The translations under genes and the position numbers were made by a program. A stretch of DNA of 5,801 bases, taken from Pseudomonadota bacterium (lineage in GTDB: Bacteria > Desulfobacterota > Desulfobulbia > Desulfobulbales > JAGXFP01). Below the pieces are notes generated by a model, which saw nothing but the letters and a program-made list of their open reading frames with translations, searched no databases and was not told the origin of the DNA. Of the stretch, positions 1-5,415 are shown one piece after another. The stretch lies in contig DAOVJK010000213.1 of the NCBI GenBank assembly GCA_030673265.1, positions 1 to 5,801 of the forward strand. Reading direction: 5' to 3'. Each line of letters starts with the position of its first letter. Position 1 is the stretch's first letter.

Positions 1-102
1 AGAGGCAAAGGTTCCAGCCGCCTGTTTCCGGGTTTTTTCATCCAGAAACCGGCGGCAGACAGGATAGTACTTAAGGATTTTTTCAAACTGTTGGCGCTGC
101 AT
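1..102 (-). CDS. N-terminal fragment of an unidentified protein (possibly ISAzo13-like transposase), cut by the window edge
   Basis: The minus strand is open from an ATG at 102-100 to the window edge, giving 34 residues that start MQRQQFEKILKYYPVCRRFL and continue with DEKTRKQAAGTFAS. An in-frame TAA lies at 120-118, so translation must start after it, and this ATG is the natural choice. The ribosome binding site is weak (AGAGAG about 7 nt upstream). The block FLDEKTRKQAAGTFA loosely recalls the LDERxRRLWAAxEA segment at the start of ISAzo13-family transposases, but this is a memory-based resemblance over about 15 residues. No terminal inverted repeat was recognised between 103 and 173. It could equally be another host protein. 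The gene lies downstream of a terminator, so it is probably a separate transcription unit from the selenopeptide. Confidence 0.45.
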   Translation of the reverse strand, partial: MQRQQFEKILKYYPVCRRFLDEKTRKQAAGTFAS

Positions 103-173
103 ACGAGGCTCTCTGCCTTAGCTCCGGGACATAAGAAAGAAAAAATTCATCTGTGGCACCAAGCACCAATTTG

Positions 174-204
174 AAAAAACTGCCCAGCTTGATGCAACCG
201 GGCA
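174..204 (-). terminator. Rho-independent terminator of the selenopeptide unit
   Basis: Read on the minus strand, TGCCCGG (204-198) pairs with CTGGGCA (187-181) in a 7-bp stem with one G-T wobble and a 10-nt loop. It is followed by G and six T residues (179-174). It lies about 65 nt beyond the UGA taken as the stop of the selenopeptide gene, so it closes that transcript and separates it from the gene at 1-102. Confidence 0.7.
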
Positions 205-249
205 CTTAGCGGAAAACCTTCCCGCCGGAAAACATCTAAAAAATACGAC

Positions 250-266
250 TAGTGCAACCTGCACTA
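250..266 (-). promoter_or_regulatory. SECIS-like hairpin behind the second in-frame UGA of the selenopeptide
   Basis: On the minus strand TAGTGCA (266-260) and TGCACTA (256-250) form a perfect 7-bp stem closed by a GGT loop (259-257). The stem begins 10 nt after the UGA at 279-277 and the loop begins 17 nt after it. Bacterial SECIS elements are known to be short stem-loops just 3' of the UGA, with a G (often GU or GG) at the start of the apical loop. This hairpin fits in both spacing and loop. It is only 4 nt from the third UGA (273-271), which is too close to serve that codon. A protein-binding palindrome is the alternative reading. Confidence 0.55.
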
Positions 267-270
267 AAGA

Positions 271-483
271 TCAGCTTCAACCACTAAAGATTGAGCCGGC
301 TCCGCTTCAACCGGTCAGATTGCCGTCCGTATTATCCCGTTCGCTGGCATCGATCTCGGTATCGGCAGCTTTACTCGCTGTACTACCGGTTGTGGCACAA
401 CCAGTCACCGACAGACCCGTAGCACCGATCAATGCCACCAGACTTAGCCCGGCCAACATTTTTTTCAGGTCCCTGTTGTCCAT
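271..483 (-). CDS. sbtA: SbtA-like selenocysteine-containing RiPP precursor peptide (UGA read as Sec)
   Basis: This is a small peptide of the type described as SbtA, the precursor for thio(seleno)oxazole modification by the radical SAM enzyme SbtM. The ATG at 483 has GGAG 6 nt upstream and gives the family-like start MDNRDLKKMLAG; an ATG at 495 is in frame but has no better site. Residues 9-28 are hydrophobic and end in a lipobox-like VTGC (Cys29). Residues 38-58 form an acidic linker. Translation then meets UGA at codon 59 (309-307). Reading it and codon 69 (279-277) as Sec gives a C-terminus T-G-U-S-G-A-G-S-I-F-S-G-U-S, with G-U-S twice. A third UGA at 273-271 is taken as the stop, giving 70 residues. 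Support comes from the repeated GGTTGAAGC, the SECIS-like hairpin after the second UGA, the flanking promoter and terminator, and the linked Sec-dependent selD. Family membership is from recognition of sequence style, not a search. If UGA is not recoded, the product is a 58-residue lipoprotein-like peptide. Confidence 0.65.
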
Positions 484-516
484 CCTCAGCTCCATTCAGA
501 GAAATTAATAGGAATA

Positions 517-550
517 GTTGTTGTCCACTTCCCGGACGAGCCACAACAAC
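517..550 (-). promoter_or_regulatory. Inverted repeat in the leader of the selenopeptide transcript
   Basis: GTTGTTGT (517-524) and ACAACAAC (543-550) are perfect 8-bp inverted repeats separated by 18 nt. They lie between the predicted promoter and the start codon at 483, so they would form a stem-loop in the 5' untranslated RNA, ending about 34 nt before the start. It could be a regulatory leader structure or an operator. No known riboswitch consensus was recognised. Confidence 0.35.
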
Positions 551-611
551 CCCTGGCAGGTTACTCTTTCCTCTGGGAATCAGATTAAATAATAACCACG
601 CATTAGATGAG

Positions 612-639
612 ATTATCAGTAATTAACAATGACTGTCAA
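612..639 (-). promoter_or_regulatory. Sigma-70-type promoter for the selenopeptide gene
   Basis: On the minus strand a perfect -35 box TTGACA (639-634) is followed after 16 nt by GATAAT (617-612), five of six matches to the -10 consensus. Transcription would start near 605, giving a leader of about 120 nt. The promoter lies in the AT-rich gap after the peroxidase stop codon, so the selenopeptide probably does not depend on readthrough from the peroxidase gene. Confidence 0.6.
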
Positions 640-688
640 TAACTCATAAAATTAACAGAACGAAATCACCCTACTGAAAACCTGACCA

Positions 689-1957
689 TTACTTAGTAAA
701 GGGCAGGATTCTCAAAGGGGCATTCAGGGTCATCATAAAAGCCTCTATCTGGTGCTGTTCCTCTTTGGAGAGCTCGGCATCCTTAGTCTGCGGTGTAGAA
801 GCACTATAAAACTCCATCACTTCCGCCAGAGTTGCCTGACTGCCGTCATGCATAAAGGGAGGTCTGGCTGCGACATTCCTGAGAGATGGGGTTTTGAATG
901 ATCCCACCATATCCTCCCCGGTCTCCTTAAGCTCAAGCGGAACCAGATTCAAAGATTTACAATCCTTCGGTTTTGCGTCACTGTATTCACCCAGACAGTT
1001 GAACTCATCATCCTGCATCAGCTTTATGCCGTCGGCGCGACCTCGGTCATAGGCAGACTTGTTACTCTCGGCAACACCAATATTATGAAAAACCCCATTG
1101 GTGAACAGTGGGCCTCTGTGACAGTTAATACATTTGACCCTGTCCGAATCGATAAATAATTTCAGGCCGAGCTGTTCTTCTCTACTGAGAATATTCATCC
1201 CAACCAGATCATTTTGCATTACCGCTTCAACATAATGGTCGAAACGGGCCGGGGCCGGAACGATCCTGCGAACGAAGGAGGCAATGGCCTTACCCATATT
1301 GACAAAGATCCGATTAACCTTTTTCTGATTTTTCTCACTCATCGCCTGCCAGAATGCATAACCTTCCGGATCGGCCGGATCCGGAATGGCCCTGGTCGGA
1401 CATGTTTTCTCATTAATCTTCGGCATCGGGCCAAAGACCTCTTCGTATTGGGCTCGGTAATATTTGTAGATCAAGGTCGCACAGGTGGTCCTCGATATTC
1501 CGTGCTCTACCTTGCTCTCCGGCGGTCCCAAGGCCTGGGACCAGAGACTATCCTTCCGACCGTCCCAAAAGAAATAGCGGCTATATGCCAACCCGATAAA
1601 GGGCATGCTCCTCCTGCCGGTGGTACCAATTCCACGGGCCAGGGGCAGGTCATCGCTAAAACTATAGGTCGGCAGATGACAATTGCTGCAGGCGACTTTC
1701 TGATTGGCACTGAAACGGGTGTCGGAAAAGATCTCTTCGCCGAGCAGGGCGGCTTTAGGGTTGTCGGCGTAAGCATTGGATGGGTCGGGGGGTAGCGGCC
1801 GTAAACTCTTTATCCAGAGAGATTTCAGGATCTTGATTTCCTTTGCGCTCCATTGGATGGCACTTTCAACCTCAGGTTGGGCCTGACAAGTTTCCGCAAA
1901 GACCGATGATGTCATAAGTAGGGCGCTGACCACAACCAGCATTAAATTCATTCGCAT
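689..1957 (-). CDS. Periplasmic di-heme cytochrome c peroxidase (CCP/MauG family)
   Basis: This 422-residue protein is a secreted di-heme enzyme of the bacterial cytochrome c peroxidase/MauG family, which reduces hydrogen peroxide with electrons from c-type cytochromes or, in MauG-like members, oxidises other substrates. Residues 1-21 are a signal peptide ending in VFA before ETC. Two heme c sites are visible: CSNCH (90-94) and CINCH (276-280). FFWDGR (129-134) and the C-terminal block KTPSLRNVAARPPFMHDGS (355-373) are typical of the family; Met369 is a candidate distal heme ligand. It is longer than classical CCPs (about 320-350 residues), partly from added sequence at 180-215 and at 300-345, the latter with two extra cysteines (321, 333). 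The ATG at 1957 is preferred over an in-frame TTG at 1972 because GAGG lies 9 nt before the ATG and overlaps the codons after the TTG. It has its own promoter, so a functional tie to the selenium genes is not shown. The exact substrate is unknown. Confidence 0.93.
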   Translation of the reverse strand: MRMNLMLVVVSALLMTSSVFAETCQAQPEVESAIQWSAKEIKILKSLWIKSLRPLPPDPSNAYADNPKAALLGEEIFSDTRFSANQKVACSNCHLPTYSFSDDLPLARGIGTTGRRSMPFIGLAYSRYFFWDGRKDSLWSQALGPPESKVEHGISRTTCATLIYKYYRAQYEEVFGPMPKINEKTCPTRAIPDPADPEGYAFWQAMSEKNQKKVNRIFVNMGKAIASFVRRIVPAPARFDHYVEAVMQNDLVGMNILSREEQLGLKLFIDSDRVKCINCHRGPLFTNGVFHNIGVAESNKSAYDRGRADGIKLMQDDEFNCLGEYSDAKPKDCKSLNLVPLELKETGEDMVGSFKTPSLRNVAARPPFMHDGSQATLAEVMEFYSASTPQTKDAELSKEEQHQIEAFMMTLNAPLRILPFTK

Positions 1958-2013
1958 TGTATTTTTCCTCAACTTGACTTCGATTCAGCAGTTCACCTGC
2001 AACATCAAGTTAG

Positions 2014-2042
2014 ATCATACCAGCCACGAAGAAGCTTGCTAA
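2014..2042 (-). promoter_or_regulatory. Extended -10 promoter for the di-heme peroxidase gene
   Basis: On the minus strand TTAGCA (2042-2037, four of six matches to the -35 consensus) is followed after exactly 17 nt by TATGAT (2019-2014, five of six), preceded by TGG as in extended -10 promoters. Transcription would start about 50 nt before the ATG at 1957. Confidence 0.5.
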
Positions 2043-2044
2043 TC

Positions 2045-2070
2045 AAAATTTTTATGCCCTTGATCGGCAT
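2045..2070 (-). terminator. Weak candidate terminator after the selD-permease operon
   Basis: On the minus strand ATGCC (2070-2066) pairs with GGCAT (2058-2054) around a 7-nt loop and is followed by five A and then four T residues. The stem is short and the T-run is not directly adjacent, so termination is uncertain. The position, between the permease stop and the peroxidase promoter, is where a terminator is expected. Confidence 0.25.
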
Positions 2071-2154
2071 GGCGATCTTTTCAGGCTAAACGCAAGATCG
2101 GCTGCAGCTCTGTTTGCCAGCCAGAAAACCATGGGTCCCACAGGATCATGCGAT

Positions 2155-2931
2155 TTAACAAAGGAGAGAGTACCAGATCCGGATGGCCGCCAGGGCGATC
2201 ACGATGGCAAGGCCGCGCCGCAGAACCAAGACCGGGACCTTCTGGCTGAGATGGCCACCCAGATAGGCGGCAGGAATAACCGTGACGATAATCGGTGCTG
2301 CCAGCAACCATTCGATCTGACCGGTTACGGCCTTGCCCATGAAGGCAGCCGCACAGGAAAGCAACACGATGGCCAGATTACTGCCGAGTGCTATCCGAGT
2401 GGGAATTTTGACAAATGCAGTCATCAGAGGAATAAGAATAAATGAACCGCCCTGGCCGACAAGACCGCCCAGCAAGCCGACTCCACCGGCCACGGAGACC
2501 GCCCGCCATCGGCTGAAGACAAGCGCGTTGACATCCGGTCTTTCCTCATCCTTCTGCTGCTTGACAAATATCAGGACCGCCGCTGAAAAAGCAAGGGCCC
2601 CGAATATCATCAACAGGACCCGGTTCGACACATAATTGGCACCGACACCACCAAGCAGAGCCGCCACAAGGATCGTTGCGCCCATCCAGCAGGTGAGCTT
2701 TTCGGAGACACAATTGAACTTTTTATGGGCCCAGGCCCCGAAAATACAGGCCACCAACCCCTGCAATATGGTAAGACCGGCGACCGTCCGCATCGCCAGC
2801 TCCTCAAAGCCGAACAAAGGCGGCACATAAAGGAGCAGCGGCGCCATAATGATGCCGCCGCCGATACCGAGCAAGCCGGAGAGGAACCCGCAAAAAAGAC
2901 CCAAGGCGCCGATCAGGAGCAGAATCTCCAT
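2155..2931 (-). CDS. TauE/SafE (TSUP) family membrane permease linked to selD
   Basis: This 258-residue inner-membrane protein belongs to the TauE/SafE (TSUP) family, whose members move sulfite, sulfoacetate, thiosulfate or other small organosulfur anions. Two internal repeats are visible, each with the family's glycine-rich signature: GFLSGLLGIGGGIIMAPLL near residues 15-33 and GLLGGLVGQGGSFILIPLM near 152-170. I count roughly eight hydrophobic segments, with a charged loop at 124-143 (KQQKDEERPD) between the two halves. The ATG at 2931 lies 2 nt after the selD stop codon and has almost no ribosome binding site of its own, so translation is probably coupled to selD. The linkage suggests a role in uptake or export of selenium or sulfur oxyanions, but no substrate-defining residue can be read from the sequence. 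Confidence 0.92.
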   Translation of the reverse strand: MEILLLIGALGLFCGFLSGLLGIGGGIIMAPLLLYVPPLFGFEELAMRTVAGLTILQGLVACIFGAWAHKKFNCVSEKLTCWMGATILVAALLGGVGANYVSNRVLLMIFGALAFSAAVLIFVKQQKDEERPDVNALVFSRWRAVSVAGGVGLLGGLVGQGGSFILIPLMTAFVKIPTRIALGSNLAIVLLSCAAAFMGKAVTGQIEWLLAAPIIVTVIPAAYLGGHLSQKVPVLVLRRGLAIVIALAAIRIWYSLLC

Positions 2932-2933
2932 GC

Positions 2934-3980
2934 CTATGCCACTGTAATACCAACTGGTTCATCAGTTACTTCGCCAATATTCGCTGCAGGGATGCCGGCA
3001 TCCTTAAGCTCCCTCAACAACTTATCGGCCTGATCTCCAGGCAGCGAGAGCAGCAAGCCGCCGGAGGTCTGGGGATCGTACAACAGTTCATCTTCGAAAG
3101 AGCTGAGCGAAGCGGCCATATTAAGATGATGCTCCTTGACCATTGCCCGATTGGCCTTATTGCTGCCGGTGGTTTCGCCTTTCTTATACATATCCAGGGC
3201 GCCTGGATAGAAGGGCAGGTCTTTATGTCTGACTATGATTCTCGCGTCACAGCCATGGGCTATTTCAAGGAGATGCCCTAAAATCCCGAAACCGGTGATA
3301 TCGGTGCAGGCATGCAGGTCGTACTTAAGAGCCATCTCCATGGCCTGACCATTGAGAAACGCCAGGGACGGCAGTGTTTCTTTTTCCAGTTCCTTGAAAC
3401 TCATTTTGCCGGAGCGGACGGAATTAAACAACACGCCCGAGCCCAGAGGCTTGGTAAGGATCAGGCTGTCACCCGGTTGTGAACCGGCATTGGTGATAAT
3501 TCTATCAGGGTGAACAACCCCGTTCACGCACAGACCGTATTTGGGCTCTTCGTCATCAACGGTATGACCGCCGACCAGACAGGCCCCGGCCTCAACCACC
3601 TTGTCGTGACCTCCCTTGAGGATCTCCCGCAGGACTCCCATATCAAGATGTTTGGAGGGGAACATCACGACATTCAAGGCAGTCAGCGGGCGCCCCCCCA
3701 TTGAATAAACGTCGGAAATGGAATTGGCCGCCGAAATCTGCCCGAACCAATAAGGGTCGTCGACCGGCGGTGTAATGAAATCGACGGTATTGATCATAGC
3801 GATTTCATCGGATAAACGGTAGACCGCCGCGTCATCGGCTGTCTCAATACCAACAAGCAAATCGGCATCATTAGGTGGGGTAAGCCCTGCAAGCGCGTCC
3901 GACAGATCCGTCGGACCAATTTTAGCAGCTCAACCGCAGGTTCTGGCCAAACCCGTCAACGTCTTTTTTTTGAAAATCAT
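2934..3980 (-). CDS. selD: Selenide, water dikinase (selenophosphate synthetase), itself a selenoprotein with Sec17
   Basis: SelD converts selenide and ATP to selenophosphate, AMP and phosphate, supplying selenium for selenocysteyl-tRNA and 2-selenouridine. The complete frame starts at ATG 3980, with GGAGG 5 nt upstream, and gives 348 residues, the family's usual length. Codon 17 is UGA (3932-3930) in the motif CGUAAKIGP; E. coli SelD has catalytic Cys17 and Lys20, and here Sec17 and Lys20 fall at exactly those positions. Further hallmarks are TADDAAVY (47-54), VDFITPPVDDP (66-76), GGHTVDDEEPKYG (137-149), TDITGFGILGH (226-236) and YDPQTSGG (301-308). A conventional call starts at TTG 3860 and loses 40 residues including the active site. 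A SECIS-like hairpin follows the UGA. selD is the first gene of a two-gene operon with the TSUP permease and is divergent from yedF. Identification is near certain; recoding follows from the intact motif on both sides of the UGA. Confidence 0.96.
3897..3916 (-). promoter_or_regulatory. SECIS-like hairpin within selD
   Basis: On the minus strand GTCCGAC (3916-3910) and GTCGGAC (3903-3897) form a perfect 7-bp stem around the loop GGATCT (3909-3904). The stem starts 13 nt after the UGA codon and the loop begins 20 nt after it with GG, within the known geometry of bacterial SECIS elements. It would recruit SelB charged with selenocysteyl-tRNA so that codon 17 is read as Sec. Confidence 0.75.
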
Positions 3981-3995
3981 CGGTTCCTCCATCGG

Positions 3996-4038
3996 AATAA
4001 TCTATTGATCATTATTTTGTCATCTGTTAAACAAATAA
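3996..4038. promoter_or_regulatory. AT-rich divergent promoter/operator region with two dyads between selD and yedF
   Basis: The 116 bp between the divergent starts (3981-4096) are strongly AT-rich and must carry both promoters, though no convincing -35/-10 pair stands out on either strand. Two dyads are visible: AATAAT (3996-4001) with ATTATT (4011-4016), spaced by 9 nt, and TTATTTTGT (4012-4020) with ACAAATAA (4031-4038), pairing with one bulged T across a 10-nt spacer. Dyads of this size in a divergent region next to a LysR gene are candidate LysR binding sites. The assignment is inferred from position. Confidence 0.4.
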
Positions 4039-4096
4039 CACAAATTATATCACCGTGCATTATTTTTTAGACTTTGGTCATCAGGAGGATGAAAAC

Positions 4097-4486
4097 ATGG
4101 AGAACAGCAACTACGGAAGCCAGGGACAGACAAAATCGGAGGCCAAAAACGGTGGTCTGGTCATCTACATCAATTCTGATGTTATGGGCCGTGGCGACGA
4201 CCAACTCGGTGCAAACCTGATGGGCGTCTATCTCGACACCCTGGCCAATTTCGCCACAGATATATCCCATGTCATCCTGGTAAATTCCGGAGTCAAACTG
4301 GCCTGCAAAGACTCTGCTTCACTGGAACAACTTGAAAACCTGGCTGGAATCGGAATCAAAATATTGTCCTGCGGGACCTGTATAAACTATTTCGAATTAA
4401 AAGAGAAATTGGCCGTCGGTGCCATCTCGAATATGGTTGAGATCATTGAAACCATGAAGGGTAGTAACAAAGTTCTAAACCCATAG
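4097..4486 (+). CDS. yedF: YedF-family selenium metabolism protein, DsrE-like domain only
   Basis: This 129-residue cytoplasmic protein matches the C-terminal DsrE-like half of YedF, the sulfurtransferase-like protein found in genomes with selenium metabolism; its exact reaction is unknown. The core runs from about residue 20 (LVIYINSDVMGRGDDQLG, then LMGVYLDTLA) to 120. It contains the family's CGTC motif at 92-95 followed by INYFELKEKLAVGAISNM. Cys70 is a further conserved-looking cysteine. The ATG at 4097 is chosen because AGGAGG lies 8 nt upstream; an in-frame GTG at 4055 lacks such a site. Standard YedF is about 190-200 residues, with an N-terminal TusA-like domain carrying a CPxP motif. 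That domain is missing here and replaced by a polar tail (residues 1-18), and the preceding DNA is promoter region. The lysR gene follows after 38 nt in the same direction and the two are probably co-transcribed. Confidence 0.88.
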   Translation: MENSNYGSQGQTKSEAKNGGLVIYINSDVMGRGDDQLGANLMGVYLDTLANFATDISHVILVNSGVKLACKDSASLEQLENLAGIGIKILSCGTCINYFELKEKLAVGAISNMVEIIETMKGSNKVLNP

Positions 4487-4524
4487 ATGCTGAAAAGCGT
4501 TAACCAAACCACAAGTCAACCAAC

Positions 4525-5415
4525 ATGGATTTTCATCAGCTAAAAATCTTTACCGCAGTCTACCGGCTCAAAAGCTTCACCGGCGCCTCAAAAGAACTCG
4601 GGATCAGCCAGCCGACCATCAGCGAGCACATCAAAAACCTGGAGAGAGAACTCTCCTGTAGGCTTTTTGATCGTCTGGGCCGCTCAATCATGCCCACCTC
4701 CCAGGCCGATTTGCTGTTCCCCCGAGCCCAGCAGTTACTGGACTCCATCTCCACCCTGCGGGATGATCTGGCCGGATCGGCGGAACAGGTCTCAGGCGAA
4801 ATCGCCTTCGGGACCAGCACCATCCCCGGCACCTACCTCATCCCGGCCATGGCTGTCGAGTTCAAAAGGAAATTCAGGGACGTTACCTTCGAAGTCATCA
4901 TCAAGGACACCGCCACGATTATTGAAATGATCATGGCCCATGAAATATTCTGCGGGATTGTCGGCGCCAAGCATGATTCTGAAAAACTGGAATTTGTGCC
5001 CTTTGTTCGCGATGAGCTGATCCTGGTTGCCAGCAATAAGCTTAGCCTGGAACAGGAGATCAGCCCGGAACAACTCGCCGACCTGCCTTTCCTTTCGAGA
5101 GAAAAGGGCTCGGGCACCAGAAAGTGCATGGAAGAGCATTTCAGGGGGGCCGGAGTCAATCCGCAGTCCATGAAGACCGTTGCCACCCTCGGTTCAAGCG
5201 CGGCGGTCAAGGAAGCAGCTCGCCAAGGTCTGGGTGCAACGGTTCTTTCAAAACTGGCAGTAGAAAACGAACTGGCCGACGGGATCCTGCAGCAAATCAA
5301 GTTAAAGGGACTGGCAATGTCTAGGGACTTCTATTTGGTCCATCATAAACAGCGAACTATGCCCAGCCGCTACCAGGCGTTCCTCGGTCACTTGCAACAT
5401 CGTCCGGCTCGATAA
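4525..5415 (+). CDS. LysR-family transcriptional regulator associated with selenium metabolism
   Basis: This 296-residue protein has the standard LysR architecture. A winged helix-turn-helix fills residues 1-60 (MDFHQLKIFTAVYRLKSFTG, then ASKELGISQPTISEHIKNLE and LFDRLGR), a linker helix lies near 62-88, and a periplasmic-binding-protein-like effector domain runs from about 92 (GEIAFGTSTIPGTYLIP) to the end, including GSGTRKCMEEHF and AAVKEAARQGLGATVLS. Length is normal for the family. It resembles the LysR subgroup usually found beside selD and yedF in selenium-using bacteria, and the neighbours here agree. The ATG at 4525 matches where LysR proteins normally begin, though no clear Shine-Dalgarno sequence precedes it, which suggests coupling to yedF 38 nt upstream. 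The likely targets are the divergent selD-permease and yedF-lysR promoters at 3981-4096. The effector is unknown; a selenium or sulfur compound is a guess. Confidence 0.93.
   Translation: MDFHQLKIFTAVYRLKSFTGASKELGISQPTISEHIKNLERELSCRLFDRLGRSIMPTSQADLLFPRAQQLLDSISTLRDDLAGSAEQVSGEIAFGTSTIPGTYLIPAMAVEFKRKFRDVTFEVIIKDTATIIEMIMAHEIFCGIVGAKHDSEKLEFVPFVRDELILVASNKLSLEQEISPEQLADLPFLSREKGSGTRKCMEEHFRGAGVNPQSMKTVATLGSSAAVKEAARQGLGATVLSKLAVENELADGILQQIKLKGLAMSRDFYLVHHKQRTMPSRYQAFLGHLQHRPAR

Noticed and set aside
250..266. Reading the TAGTGCA/TGCACTA palindrome as a transcription-factor operator
   Set aside because: It lies downstream of the coding region, away from any promoter I can see, and its position relative to the UGA fits a SECIS better. 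Not excluded.
241..312. Repeated CACTAAAGAT (262-271, 282-291) and GCTTCAACC (274-282, 304-312) as a CRISPR-like or iteron array
   Set aside because: Only two copies of each; the second pair is explained by the repeated G-Sec-S codons of the selenopeptide.
320..508. Plus-strand frame of 62 codons overlapping the selenopeptide gene
   Set aside because: It is the antisense of a gene with a better ribosome binding site, a promoter and a terminator on the minus strand.
1214..1795. Plus-strand frame of 193 codons inside the peroxidase gene
   Set aside because: Antisense shadow of a clearly conserved di-heme peroxidase; its translation resembles no family I know.
4055..4096. GTG start extending YedF by 14 residues
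   Set aside because: The AGGAGG ribosome binding site lies inside this extension, directly before the ATG at 4097.
4792..5300. Two minus-strand frames inside the LysR gene
   Set aside because: Both are shadows of the conserved LysR coding sequence and lack plausible starts.
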